A stretch of 64,000 nt of DNA, from assembly GCF_003945595.2 (NCBI RefSeq), contig NW_024103441.1, forward strand, positions 1,568,501 through 1,632,500. The letters are read 5' to 3'. How positions within the stretch are numbered: position 1 is the stretch's first letter; the number at the start of each line of letters is the position of its first letter. Source of the DNA: Pipra filicauda (lineage: Eukaryota > Chordata > Aves > Passeriformes > Pipridae). The notes beneath the pieces are model-generated. The model saw only the letters and a list, made by a program, of their open reading frames with translations. It was not told the DNA's origin and made no database searches. Of this stretch, positions 12,090 to 24,898 are shown piece by piece. The position numbers and the translations under genes were made by a program.

Positions 12090-12395
12090 GCTGCCCCCAA
12101 ACCACTGCCCACCCCTGCACAGGGACACCGGGACACCCCACTGCCCCCAAACCACTGCCCGTCCCTGTACAGGGACACCCGGACACCCCACTGCCCCCAA
12201 ACCACTGCCCGTCCCTGTACAGGGACACCCGGACACCCCACTGCCCCCAAACCACTGCCCGTCCCTGTACAGGGACACCCGGACACCCCACTGCCCCCAA
12301 ACCACTGCCCACCCCTGCACAGGGACACCGGGACACCCCACTGCCCCCAAACCACTGCCCGTCCCTGTACAGGGACACCCCACTGCCAGGCCCTG
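12090..12395. repeat. 50-bp minisatellite
   Basis: About six copies of a 50-bp unit containing CTGCCCCCAAACCACTGCCC, then GTCCCTGTACAGGGACACCC. The phrase GGACACCCCA recurs at 12131, 12181, 12231, 12281 and 12331. Two copies carry a shared variant (CACCCCTGCAC for CGTCCCTGTAC). The GTCCCTGTACAGGGAC core is a perfect 16-bp palindrome in every copy of the main type. Confidence 0.95.
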
Positions 12396-12477
12396 CTCTG
12401 TGGGACACGTCCCACCGAGAGCTGCCCAGGCCACGCAGGCTCCTGAGGCCCCCCGGGCTCAGCCCTGAGGCCCCACA

Positions 12478-12670
12478 GCACACGGGGCCCCCCATGGAGC
12501 CCCCCACAGCACACGGGGCCCCCCATGGAGCCCCCCACAGCACACGGGGCCCCCCATGGAGCCCCCCACAGAGCCCCCCATGGCACACAGAGCCCCCCAC
12601 GGCACACAGAGCCCCCCATGGCACACAGAGCCCCCCATGGCACACAGAGCCCCCCACGGCACACGGGGCT
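12478..12670. repeat. 31-bp plus 19-bp compound minisatellite
   Basis: Three copies of a 31-bp unit (CACGGGGCCCCCCATGGAGC and neighbours, starts 12481, 12512, 12543) run into about four copies of a 19-bp derivative (GGCACACAGAGCCCCCCAT). It starts about 80 bp after the 50-bp array, so the pair forms a GC-rich block of about 580 bp. Confidence 0.92.
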
Positions 12671-13379
12671 GGCGGCACAGCCACAGCCATCTGTGCCCCG
12701 CTGCCATCCCCCGGGGCAGCCCCTGCCTGCACAGCACGGCCACGTGCCCGTGGGCTCATCCCTTCTGTTCCACACTTACACAGCCCTTTCACTTCGAGCC
12801 TGAAGTTTGGGAACATTTTCTCTGCTGAACCTGTTTTTTACCTTTTGATCAGAACTGGTTATTAGTCTCCTATCAAGAAGGAATTTTATTCTGTTACTTC
12901 ACAGGTGCTCTGCATTATCCACAGCGGGAGCAGGGATCTCAGGAACCAGTACAGGACATTTTGTGCACCATTTGCAGAGCACACAGGTAATTGCTGCCTC
13001 TGCTCTGGCCCCACTGCAGGCTCTGAGCAAACCTGCAACGTCTCTATTTGAGCTCCCAGAGCAGCAGGAACCCGATGCCTTCCCAGTGCTTTCTGTGTAT
13101 TTTCAGCCCTTCCACAACCCAACAACGAATTCATTAAGTCAGTATTACCCAACGTGCATAATCAGGAGGAACTGGACACTGAATTAAAACATCAAATACC
13201 TTTAGCTTTAAATGAAAACTACAGAAAGGGGGTTCAGGCATCGCTCTGGCTATCACTTACAGCCAGGGTGAATACTGCTGGAAAAGCTATTTTCGTGCAG
13301 ATGTGGAATTCAATGGGAAAGACTGACTCGTGTAGCAACATCAATCAAAACGTCGGCTCGGCTGGCAGCTCTCGACAGT

Positions 13380-13720
13380 AAGGCAGGTTCAAAGGTCACG
13401 GGATAAAGAAAAAGCCAAGCTCTGGTTCAGCTCTAATATCTCCTCGCTGCAAGTCTTGCCGAGGTACCTGCCCCCCTTCTGTACTCACGGCTTTCATTAA
13501 TCTTCTTGCCATCTTTTTTAACTAGTCATGCAGAACCGCTCGATAGCGAGACATATAATGGGGAGGCCCTGTGCCTATTACCAGGTTAACACTCTGTTAA
13601 GCCCCAGTGCAACAATGGAATCAGAATTTAAAGGAAATCTTCAGCTGCAGGGTGCAAAGCGGGCAATTAAATTACAAACTGAAGTTACCCATGTACTCCG
13701 TGACCTACAGAACACCTTTG
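13380..13720. promoter_or_regulatory. Candidate conserved non-coding element
   Basis: Unique sequence with a nuclear-receptor-like half site (TCAAAGGTCACG), CpGs kept in an AT-rich context (CCGCTCGATAGCGAGAC) and TAAT cores (TTCATTAATC, GGCAATTAAATTAC). A PBX-type ATCAATCA lies just outside at 13340-13347. Confidence 0.32.
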
Positions 13721-16700
13721 TTTAGACTTACCTTCATATTGAGGGTATTTTGACCTAGTAACTGAGATGTCTCTGCTTTATGAAAACAAAAAAAAAAAGG
13801 CAGATAAAGGGTCACAGAGAACCTTGCTTCAGTGTCTCAAGTAAATTATCAAACAAATCCAATTTCTGCAGCTCGTGTAGGACACAGATGAATGGGAGAA
13901 GCCCACGGTGAGTGCCCGGCTGACCGGCCCCGGTGGCACCGCAGGGCTGCCCTGAGCTCCGGGTCCCTCCCCAGGCAGCCCCGGACACGGCACATCCGTC
14001 ACGGCCACGCTCGGACACAGAGCACGGAGGCAGTGGGCAGTGACACTGAAGTTTCTCTCTTGCCCAAGTAATGTAAGAGACATTACCAGAATCAGATTTC
14101 CTTTAAATTACACTATTGCAAAGGGATATAATTGTATTAAACTTATTATGTTGCTTCCTTAAGACTTTATATTATGTACACTTAATTGAGATACAAAGCT
14201 CTTTTCAGCTATAAAAATGACAACTACTTTATTAAGGCTTAAATCTTATTTCTCCATGATAGGATGCTTCCTTTCAAGATTCAAAACATTCAGAATCTCT
14301 CGTGATAATCAGGCTGAACCTGATTTAAAGAAGCCGTTCATGCCCAGTGTTCTCAGGTTCTGATGGCACTGGAGTGAGCCAGCAGGGCCATTACCTCTTC
14401 CCTTGGTCTAAATGAAGGGAGTCGAATTTAATTTACAAATAAAAATTCAAATTCTGACCCAGGGCTACTACAAGGGCAAACAAAAATCATCAGCCATTCC
14501 TGCCTACATTCCCCCCACTAACGGCAAGTGAGATGCCAGAGCTTTCTGTTTTCGTTTTCTGTCCTCACTGAAGGCAGTTCTGAGTTCCACAACTTGTGGC
14601 ACAGGAAAGCTCAGCCTGTCCAGAACGGCTCCAAGCCATCCATAAATATTCACACCACATCAGCTCTGAAGCTGTTGAGTCCTTTCACACATGTGCAAGT
14701 GCCACTAAAACTTCACTGCATGAACCTGTTCAGAGAAAACCAAAGAACATGCACACAAGGCTCTCCGCCAAGACACTGGTCCCAGCACTCAGCCTTGACT
14801 CCCAACACCCCCTGTCCTTACTAAAAAGTACAGTCACATTTGGCAGCTCCTGCAAACCCTTCACCTCTCCAAGCAGGGCTCAGCTGGGTTCTCACCCTAC
14901 CACGATGCCTGGGGAGGGAAGGCAGCTCCAAACCCAGACCCTGTGTTTCACCCGGTGTAACAGGACAAGCACCAGTGTGTGTGCAGAGCACTTCTGAAAG
15001 AGGAGATGGAGCATGTTTGTGTCACAAAAGATAAAAATATGAAAACAAAATATATAGCAGAACTCAAAGACCTTATCTGTACTCAGCCTCTCTTTGCAAT
15101 AATTCATTCAAGGAAGATCTGGGAATAATTTTTGATGTAAACTCTGCTACAAACATACATCACCGTGCTGATAAAAATCACAGACAAAACTTGTGAAATA
15201 CAGTGAGTTTCATTCCTTTATGCTACTAAAATAACTTTTTTCCATTTAAAATTCAAGAGATACTGATCTGCTGCTCAGTTCCACAAAATGCATCATTCTG
15301 AGATGTCACACTAAAAGTCTCTTCTGCTGGCCTAAAATAATGACTTTTGGAACATCTTTAGTGAGTTGGGAAAAGGTCAGCAGTTTCAGAAGGAAGTATT
15401 TTCTCCTTTTGGAACTCTGTTGAACCATTATTTAGTAGGAGAGGTTTAAGATGGTCACGTGAAATGTGCAAATAAACCCCTCAGGACCATAACAGTTGCC
15501 TTTGTTGCAACCTGTCAGTGTCCTCTCCAAAGCCACCATGATTCTTCACTCAATGGTCCCCACGTGCAGGTACAGCCCTTCTGCACCTGGACTCTATTTG
15601 GGGGCTGAAATACCTGGGTTGGCAAGATTTGGGTACAGACAGCACAGGTGCTGCCTCTGGGGCCAGAGAGCCCCATCCCAGCAGGACATGGTCCGAGGTC
15701 TCCAGGGACCCCTGGGTGCCCAGGCTGGTTGATAGAAGTGGAAACCTCGGGTTTCAAGGTCAGCTCTTCAAATACAGTCTCATTTTTTGGGCACAATTTT
15801 ATCTCCTCAAGTGTTTGCATTTGCAATGAAATGTGGCTCCAACCCAGAGGTGTGACAGGATTTACCAGGGCAAACTGCCCCTTGCACTGTACACAACCCT
15901 CACGTGTTTCAGACCACCTGGTCATTGGGAAAGCTTCTCCTTGGGGTTGTGCCTCCCCAAGGACCAAGAAATCTTGATGGAGAGACAGAAAAGGAAGACA
16001 ATGACTAGACCAAGAACATGGAGGTAGGGAGGGGTAATGAAGGAGAGAAGGATATAGTTCAATAATTGCTGATAAAATCTGTGGCAGCCATAAATTTACT
16101 CTTCCAAGAGAATTCAACAGATCATTACCTCTGTAAATATGTATCACATAATTCTCCCTCTCTGTCACCTTGCAGATAAGTACTTAATACCAGCATCCCT
16201 ACTCTGCAGAGGCACAAGTGCAATAAAATCCATCTGAGCTTTTGAACTACAGTTGCTTTTTGATCGTAGACAGTTCCATTTTGGCCCCACTGGGACACAT
16301 TGCCCAAGTCCCCCAGGGCCCATCTTGTGCTTTTTAAAACAAATTTTCCAGATAGAGACTCTCATTACTCCACTGATGCAACAACCAGAAGCCCTTGGCT
16401 TTTGAAGCCACACTCTAAACAGCCACTTCTGACCTCTGGATGACGACTGTGAGCTGGGACATCCAGCCTGTCCTCAGAGTCCAGCACAGCCACCACTACA
16501 GAATGGAACACTCAGAGCAGCACCTCCAATCCCAGTGACCCTGCAGCCATGGCTGAGCTAAATTCACACTGAGCTGACACTTACTGTATATCCAAGATCC
16601 TCAGTTGCACCAGTCTGGATGTAAAAAAAAATTCAAAAAAATTGCAATTATATTGAAACATGTATTTTCCTGATGTGCTGTGGGGCTGGAGACAGCTGGG

Positions 16701-16964
16701 TAGAGCCAGTGTTCCCTTGGTATGACAGTGGGCAAGAAACACTGAATGATGCCATTAGCTGAGAGCAGCACCAAAGGACACTTGTAAAATGTGTGTCTGT
16801 TTATGCTGTGTTCTCTATAACAGAATTGAGTCAGATTAAAAACATCCTGTAATGAATAAAATACACCTATAGAAAGAAAAGGACATGGTAGCAATAATTC
16901 TTTGGACATCGAGCACATCCAGGGAGGGAGAGGAGAGGGAACATAAATAAAAAGGACTACTCAC

Positions 16965-17102
16965 TTGGGCTTTTTTCTTCCGCAAGGTCACAGGCACAGA
17001 GGAGTTCAGAATCGATTGAAATGGGTTTCTGCTTAATCCAAAACTTAGTGCTGGCCTTCTGATTAGTAACAGGGTCTATCTCTACCTTGTCTCCAGAAAT
17101 AC
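16965..17102 (-). CDS. MAPKAP1: MAPKAP1 exon F: middle of PH domain (human ~403-448)
   Basis: Coding exon of 138 nt. GT completes Gly, 45 codons run from [18 protein letters not shown] through [20 protein letters not shown] to LAEEKSP, and a final A opens a Ser codon. The acceptor is TCTCAG at 17103-17104 and the donor is GTGAGT at 16964 and below. It encodes the central strands of the PH domain that anchors mTORC2 at phosphoinositide-rich membrane and is proposed to autoinhibit mTOR. The Lys equivalent to human K428 (KQKP) is kept. Only one substitution from human is visible (Glu for Asp in DSELL). The length is a multiple of three with phase 1 at both ends. Confidence 0.97.
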
Positions 17103-20100
17103 CTGAGATGAGAAAGAATAGAGAGCCACAACAGTGATCTGTTTAACCGATTTCATATCAGCCGTTTGACACACTTTATAAATCTTAAATGGGCTGAAGG
17201 TATATTGCCCTTCTGGGCTTTCTGAAAGCATGGGAGCTTTTGAAACCAGAAACAAATGGTTATCAAACTGCATTGATAATCTGCATTTTATTCTCCTGCA
17301 TAAGAATACCAAAAGAAAGAAATAGCACAGAAAAAATTCTTCTCAACGCATACAGAGCTCTTCTGGAAGCAGCAGCTACATGAGCTGTGAGATTTATAGG
17401 AGATACTGCTGGTTTTTCAGTCACCACTGCTCTGTGTAATAGATACTATCACCATGGGCCCCGCTCCATCTGCTGCACAGCAGACACCAGAGTCATGGAA
17501 CAGAATCACAGAATATGCTGAGCTGGAAGGGACCCCTCACAATCACTGAGTCCAACTCCTGGCTCTATGCAGGACACCCCAAGAATCACACCATGTGCAT
17601 GAAAGCATTATCCAAACACCTCTTGAACTCACATAGGCTTGGGGCTCTGACCACTGCCCTGGGGAGCCTGTTCTAATGCTCCACCTCTCTGTGGGTGAAA
17701 ACCCTTTTCCTGACATCCAACCTAAACCTCCCCATCTCAGCTCCAGCCCTTTCCTCAGGTCCTGTCACTGGTCACAAGAGTGAAGAGGTCGTGATGTACC
17801 TGCCCCTCTGCTGCCCCTCGTGAGGATGCTGAAGATCCCAACAAGGTCTGACCTCCAGGCTGAGCAAACCAAGTGACCTCAGCTGCTCCTCAAAAGGCTT
17901 CCCCTCCAGACCCTTCACCATCCTCATGGTCCTCCTTTGGATGCTCTCTAAGAGCTTAGAGTCTTTTTTATATTGTGGTGACCAAAACTCCCCCAGAACT
18001 CCAGGTGGGGCCACACCAGCACTGTCAGGGCAGGCAGAGGGCAAGGAGTGTCCTGCTGGAACCAGTCCAGGAGCTGCTGACACACCTGAACAAACTCGGC
18101 AGGGAGCTCTTTACAAGGTGTGCAGAGCATTAAAAACAAGGAGGTGTCTTCAGTCCTGAGCTACAGGTGAAGCTCACAAGACATCAACAAAAGGAAGCAA
18201 TACAGGAAAAAAGCATTTAAATATCATTTAACTCTTTCATCTCTGGAAAAACAGCAGAGAATCTTCTCCTTCCTGAGGGTTCTGGCTCTGACACTTTCAA
18301 AGACATCCCATTTGGCTTGTTTGAAGCACAAGAAACCTAAAGAAGCTGATGAAGAAACTTCTGAGAGATGTGACAAAATAAAAGTAGGATGTAATGCACA
18401 CACAACGCTCCCAAGCCCTCCAAAATTAACTGGGTATTTCCTAAGGCCTGGTCATGGCTGAACTTACAAACCATGGCTGGTTTGTATTCTGTGCAACTCC
18501 AAAGCCAAAGCACAGGACAGCGTGGGGCAGGTACCTGTGGGGGTCTCACTGCAGCCCCTGCCCCAACACCAGGTCATCCTCACTCACCCTGTGACTGCAG
18601 TGGGTTACAGTAACACCCCATTAATCCAGGAATGTGCTTTGTCATTAAACATATGACATATTTGTCATGTCACATCAGAGAGTTCACATTTCAATTAAGT
18701 ATTGTATCAAGAGCCCAATTAACACCCAGACTGCTGGAACTCACTAATTTGAGCAGGCTGAGGCTGTATCTGGAGCCCATTTTGGTTTGTGATTTAATTT
18801 TGGACAGATTATTTAAAATCAGCATTGGTATTTTACTGTAATGGTTAATTATTCCAAATGGTATTTGCTGTAGTTTAAGGAAAATATGGAAGTTGACGGT
18901 ACAAAGTCTTATTTTCTCACTGAAAAAAAGTCAAGGGAAGTTCTAAAAATAAAGGTGCAAATTCTTTGTGTGTTAGGACTGTTTCCCATCCCTTCCTGAG
19001 AGCATCACCCCTGAAAATATCCTCAAAAAAATTTCACTATTTGGTCCTGCAACTTCAGAATTCACAGTCAGTCAATACTGTTAATGCACCTTGTTAATTT
19101 GATAGGATTTGTCAGGTAGTTCCACTGGAAAATTATATAAAACTGTTCCAGATGAACAGATGATAGTGACATGAATTAAAGTGATAGAACAATAGTGGAA
19201 TATAAACCAGAAATGACACCCAAAGTGGCTGTTGATTTATTGCCATCCTGAGTTTGGTTCTGGGCTTCCATGTATATTAGTGCTACAAATCTGGGTCCAT
19301 TTAGCAGCGAGATGCTCATACATACATCACCAGCTCCTGCTCCAAGCCAAGGTCACTCCCCATTGCATCAATCTTTTCAGCAGAGGCTACTTCACCATTT
19401 TGTAACCATCTCAGATGGAACAGACTTCCTCCTCTTTCATCTTTTTTTTATCATGTAAAATACACTCTAACTTCTATTATTTTTATCTGCAAATTGTCGC
19501 TGTATACTTCATCCATTATTTCTGTATCTCGACATCGCTGGCTCAAGCTCACCCACATCCAGAGAGCACATTGACAAAGAATGTTGTCTTTTTTTTGTTA
19601 TTGTTCTCACAATCTGGATGTGTTGAAACCTAAAATCAAAACAGCATTGTGTCTGAGGCTTCTGCAGCCTCTGTCTCACAGCACAAATCAGTCATACTCA
19701 AAACCCAAGTAAAAATGCTGCTCCTACTATTTTTTTAATTCATTCATTTTATCAAAAGAAATGTCATCGATGTGTCCAGTAACACTGTTCTGTTCTTGCT
19801 TCCTTTGTTGGGGTCTGCAAGAGCCCCCCCTTTCCTGAAATACTTGCCAGCAACCGTTTTCCCAGACAATATGTTCCTGTTAGTTCTGCTAATGTGATAC
19901 ACAAGCAAATGTGTCTTATTCCTCCATAACATGATAGAGCCTTTGTAAAACTGCTGAGAGTGCTGCTGTGTGTGCACTGCCCTGTGATATGGGCTGAAAC
20001 ACAAACCCCAGACCTTAAACTGCAATAAAACTCTCACTTGAGGGCTGGGCATTCCTCCCATGGTCATCCACAGACTGGCTTTTACTACAGAGCTATACAC

Positions 20101-21870
20101 AGTGTAGGGAGGGGTGAGGGGCTACACTGAGGGTCTTCTCCACCATTTCTGGGTTCTGTCACATGTAATCAACCTTCCATGGGGTTATTTGGAGCACATG
20201 TCCCAAATCCACACGGGTGTTTCCAGTGCACCCACGGTCCCTTGGCCGATCTGCTCTCGCACAGCCAACAAGGAGCAAAGGAATGACTTGGGATTCTCAG
20301 GGTCCTGTCACTTTGCTGTGGCTGATGGCACAAAAATGCTACAGAGAAACTGGCCATCATCAAACTGCCAGAGAACAGCTCCCAGAACAGTTACTCTGAG
20401 CAAAAACAAAAAATTAGCCCCCATTTTTTCCATTCAGGGTGGAAGGAGCAGTCTGTCACTCATAGGTAACACGTAACACTCAGCAGCAGCCCGAACCCAA
20501 ACAGCCCCTTTGTACTTTTTTTACCAGTGTTTCTCTTTTAATACCTTTAAAAAATTCAGGAAAAACCTCAGCAACATACACTCACTTCAAATTTATTGAA
20601 AGGTTTTGATTCTCTACATTTGTCCAAGCTTTGAACACCCACTGGGGTTTTCTTTGATTTTTGAAAAATAATTAGATTATAAAACCCCCATTGTCAGTGC
20701 ACTGCCATCAAACCCATACAAGTTCACAGATTGTTATAAAAGGGAAATTTTATGGTCCTTACAGCACTGGGCAGGGTCAGCTCCTCCACTGCTGCACAAG
20801 TTAAGCCATTTGTTTCATTTAACAGCTCTTCTCCCTTAACCATTTATCTTTAGTGATCTGTCACGACCTTTTCAAGCTCTCATTTCTGACACTTCCCAGA
20901 TACAGTGAGTCAAACTTCACTGGAAGCAAACTATCACACCCCGAGAGTTTGCTCGAATGCAGCGAACATGCCCAGCACTGCCCTGCTCCAGCACCAGCAG
21001 ATAAATCCTGCCTTAACTAGACAGCTCAAAATAAACCAAAAAAGCCTCTTCTGGGGGAATTTTACAGACATGTACTCTTCCATGTGCTTCAGGATGGAAG
21101 AATGAAGGGACTGTACTGACAATAATACAGGAATTGGTATAGTTTAAATTTAACAATTCTGCTGAACTCTACAGAATAAATGTATTTTGTAAACATTATG
21201 GCACTTAATATTTTACTGCTGAATCATTTCTTTATGGAAGGTATTTGCAGGAATGTCACAGGTCACCTACCAATGCATCATTAATCAAATTTTCACAATT
21301 TAAACACAAAGATAAAAAGCCATTCAATCATTTTAAAACAGTAATGGGGCTTTTATAATTCAGGATTCTGTCAGCCCTTGGCCTTCGGGTTTTCAAAAGC
21401 ATTCAGCAAGCCAATAGGGACAATATAAAACCTTAGAGAATGCTCGTTTTATTTTGTTCCACCTCAGATTCCACTTGGTTGTTAAAATCTTTCAGTCTCA
21501 GAAAAGGAAAAACCCAATAATTCTTAATTTTGCAAAGCCTCATTTAAAAATAATAAAACAGTTGGCAAGAAGCTTTCCATTAGGAAGCTTAGATTGAAAA
21601 AAAAGATATGAGGTCATTAAATAATGGCCTTCGTTCAGAGGCAACATGTGCAACTGATTGGGGGTAATAAAAATACTGAAGAATTTTCAACTGAAAGGAA
21701 TTTTTTTAACCACTGAAATGCTAGAAACACTTTCAAATGCTCCACGAGAAAATGGACCAAGGTGATAGTGACTGCTTTAAAACAGCCTGAGGTGGACAGG
21801 CAGCTGTCAGAGACGGCCAAAGGCCTGAGCTGCTCCGTTCTCCCCGGCATTCCGGCAGGGATGGAGTTAC
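17103..21870 (-). other. MAPKAP1 intron E-F
   Basis: 4.8 kb intron. A CR1 LINE fragment of about 0.55 kb sits at 17502-18060. The remainder, 18061-21870, is AT-rich and unique, with repeat-free homeodomain-rich stretches at about 18640-18870 and 21180-21620. No other repeat or exon was recognised. Confidence 0.92.
17502..18060 (-). mobile_element. CR1 LINE fragment with ORF2 C-terminal remnant
   Basis: In minus orientation the segment ends at AGAATCACAGAAT near 17502 (the 3' end of CR1) and extends about 0.55 kb into ORF2. Minus-strand translation gives EFWSPQYKKDSKLLESIQRR followed by MVKGLEGKPFEEQLRSLGL, the conserved tail of the CR1 reverse transcriptase protein. The coding part breaks up further downstream, so the copy is inactive. 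The 5' boundary near 18060 is approximate. Confidence 0.92.
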
Positions 21871-22011
21871 CTAACTGCACGTCCGTGGTGAACCGCAGCC
21901 GGTGGATCATGCTGACTTTGAAGGACTTGTAATGGTGGCTGCTGAGCATGTCCTGCACTGTGGCAATATCGATCTGGGGGTCCTCCTCCGAGACCTCTTC
22001 TCCTCTGGAAC
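21871..22011 (-). CDS. MAPKAP1: MAPKAP1 exon E: linker and start of PH domain (human ~356-403)
   Basis: Coding exon of 141 nt. GT completes Ser, 46 codons follow, and a final G opens a Gly codon. The acceptor is CTGCAG at 22012-22013 and the donor is GTAACT at 21870 and below. The first dozen residues ([12 protein letters not shown]) are a diverged acidic linker of the same length as human SRADGVFEEDSQ. The rest ([20 protein letters not shown] and the following [14 protein letters not shown]) is identical to human and begins the PH domain. It includes Arg equivalent to human R393, one of the lipid-contact residues, and the Thr equivalent to T398, a reported AKT/S6K phosphorylation site. The exon is GC-richer than its flanks. 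Confidence 0.97.
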
Positions 22012-22504
22012 CTGCAGAACAAGCCAAGAGCAGTGAAGGGCAGGTTTGGCACCGGCTCACACGCAGCCGGCGCGGCCGCACAGGGCTGGGGGAGGGAGAA
22101 CTACATGCTCAGCTTTGTGTCTCTGGGAGGTGGAAATTCCCCCCTCCATCCCAGAACAAAGTCACTGAGGCACTCAGGACATGATGACAGACATCTGTGG
22201 CCACATGAGGAGCAGCCCAATGTCCCAGCAGCAGGTTCCCAGCGGGCAGGAGGCAGCCCTGGACCACAGGGATCCTGGGGGGACCCTGCTGGGCACCCAC
22301 AGCCTGTCACCAGGAAGGAGCCCGGGGAGGGGCCTGTGCCCAGAGGTGCCACCCTCGATGCCTGCACTGGCACAGATCTCCCATGGTCCAGCACCCCCAC
22401 GTGCTGTGGCGCCGGCAGCACCTCGGGCACGCTGATGCAAAGCCTCCCTTTATTTACTGATGAGTATTCTCATCACCACTGCAGATACTGCCTTTATAAA
22501 AGGT

Positions 22505-22900
22505 AACAACTCATTAAACCAAAATGCCAATTACTGAAAAAATATAACGCACTTTAAAGATTTTTTACCTTTTATGACGTTGGATTAACACCAATTCCAA
22601 CATTACTATAATGCGATTTATAATTGTGCGCGGAGTAATTTCGATGCCAGCTGCTAATAAAGCACCTCAGCTCGAAATGATCGTTCAGATGCTGGTAGAT
22701 AAAGTGGCATAAATATGCTTGAAAACTGATTTAGCTTCTTACAGGAGATCCTGAGGAATGACACGTTTTGTTTAATATCCTGGCTAATGTAGTCCTAAAA
22801 GCTGAACCAACTGCCAGTTCAGAGAACTAAATTTGCTGCAGGAGATTAATGAAAACTTTATATTTTGCTGAAATTTTAATAACGGGAAGATGAGATGACG
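22505..22900. promoter_or_regulatory. Candidate conserved non-coding element upstream of exon E
   Basis: AT-rich unique block about 0.5 kb upstream of exon E in transcription. Seven or more CpGs survive in it (GACGTTGG, ATGCGATT, GTGCGCGGAG, TTTCGATG, CTCGAAATGATCG), alongside words such as GGATTAACACC, TTTATAATTG and GCTAATAAAGC. Surviving CpGs in AT-rich intron are a usual trace of purifying selection. Confidence 0.38.
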
Positions 22901-24898
22901 GAATTTTAGTACAGATCTTAAAGCTCCAGCAAGGCAGGTACCAACTTGTCAGATTTTTCAGCATTAATTTTGATTGAGACTTGCACCATTGGAGCAGTCT
23001 CAACACTAATGCTCCCCGTGCCGACCTTTCCTGCTGGGATGTACATTCCCATCTGTCCAGGGATCGCAGGGAAGCCACGGTGGGTTTCCATGTTTGGGTT
23101 CCAGTGACAAAGGGGTGGTTTGCCAGGAAAGGCCATGGGTCTGGGGAGGAAAACCCTGGCACGTGTCTCCGACCCAGACGGATGCAGGAGCAGGATCCCT
23201 TTGGATGGGGACACTGAGAGCTGCTGAAGGACACGCTGTTTGCTGAGCACGGGGGGCTGTCGAGGTTGTGGCATCACCAGGACAAGTGCAGGTGGGAGAA
23301 GGGAAGCCCCTGTGAGCAGGGAGCACTTCTGCTGCATTCCCTGTCTCCCTGCTAATTCCATAGCACCACTGCTTACCATAAACATCTTTCCTGTCTACAC
23401 CAAAGCAAGGTGAGGATCTGCTGTTAAATGACTCAAAATCCACATTGAGAGCATAAAGCAGGAGATTCCTGTGTCAAAGATGTTCAGCAGAGCTTTCCAA
23501 GTGCTGCCCTCCCCACGTACCACAGACCTTCTTTGGGGAAGTGGGACACTGAGGGGTTAAACTACAAATTGGGCTGTGCCATTCGACTTGAAAGGATTCC
23601 AAAAATCAAATGAAACAGTCTCCATGTGAATTTATGCAGAGCCATCTTAACACTGCAACCACTCCATGCTCCAGAATGACAAGATAAATTGTAATGGCTC
23701 CTTCCAAGACATTACAATGCATTTTGTCACAGACCCCTGTGTTAATGTCTCTATACTATGGATTATCATAATGTATCATGTCAAACCCTCATGCTGCACT
23801 ACTCCAAAGATACACTGAGATATGTCAAACTTTTTGGTGCACTTAAAAGCCTCTTGAGAGACTGTGGCATGGCAGTGCCTGAAAGTGAGGCAGGAGGGTG
23901 GCAGTGGCACGGCAGCCCTGCTGCTGGGTGCCAGCTGGGACCCTCCTCCCCGAGGGAAAGCAGGGACATGCCCCTGCAGCCCTGTCCCCACAGTGTGTGG
24001 CCATGACACACTGCTGGGGTGTGAGCTGCAGCAGGACACGTGGGGACACCTGGGACAGATGGGGACACAGTGGGGCAGGGAAGGACCCACAGTGACAAGG
24101 GGTCACTGCGGGTGGGGGGACAGGAGCCCTGGGCCTCACACAGGGAGGTCCTTAGTGCTGTCCCTAACAAAGCCCTGCTCCCAGATGCAGAGGGGTTCCC
24201 AGTGGGAGTGAGGTGCCACATGCTGCCTCTGCCAACTCAGTGACAGGGCTCTGGCTGGTGATGGGCAGTGCTGCAGGAGGGTGTTAAACACAGAGTTACC
24301 TGTGAGGGAGCGTCAGCACCCACAGCCAAACTGAATCAGCAGTGACCAGAAATGCAGAAATATCACAGAAAGTGGCAACACAGCGACCTCCCTCCCACAC
24401 CTCCTGTGGAATGTGCTTAGAACACTCCACAGGATCAGGACCCGCAGGACACCCTGAGGGTACCACTGTCCCTGTGCCCCCGACCCCCCCCGGCTCTGAA
24501 CTGCCCCAGCCTGGCCATCCACCCGGATTATGGCACAGGGGGGACACCACGGGACAATGTTACACAGCTCTGATGATGCTGAGGCTTCTCAGATTTCACT
24601 TACCCAAAATAAAAGTATTAGAAAGAAAATTTGCAGCCTGCCAGGTCACATCCAGGAAAAAAACCGTGGCTGTAACTAAACCTGTGAGCATCTGCCAGTG
24701 CTGCAGCCCTGGGGCAGGATTCTGCCCTGGAAGCCTCTCAGATCTGCCCTGTGTCTGTAACCTTGGCCATCTCTGTTTCATGAACTTTGTGAACAGATTC
24801 AGCTTCACAGGATTTCTAAGTTGCTGCTCTTGGGAGAGCAGCCAGGAACTGCCCCATCACACAGATCCTGTGCCTGAGGATGGCAGGACACAGACCCC

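Larger units (their letters stand above)
7334..16964 (-). other. MAPKAP1 intron F-G
   Basis: 9.6 kb intron with tandem arrays of 16 bp (7772-7868), a degenerate GGGATGGCAC-like tract (8871-8931), 14 bp (9174-9212), 50 bp (12090-12395) and 31/19 bp (12478-12670). Candidate regulatory blocks lie at 11745-11900 and 13380-13720. The stretches 7870-8870, 9213-11744 and 13721-16964 show no other recognised feature apart from a CpG-rich patch near 13910-14030. Confidence 0.92.

Noticed and set aside
12046..12816. Open frames of up to 256 codons, Gly/Cys/Trp or Pro/His rich
   Set aside because: They are translations of the 50-bp and 31/19-bp minisatellites; no splice or start context.
15515..16168. 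217-codon minus-strand frame
   Set aside because: No recognisable domain, composition like intron, and other frames are equally open. I could not tie it to a gene.
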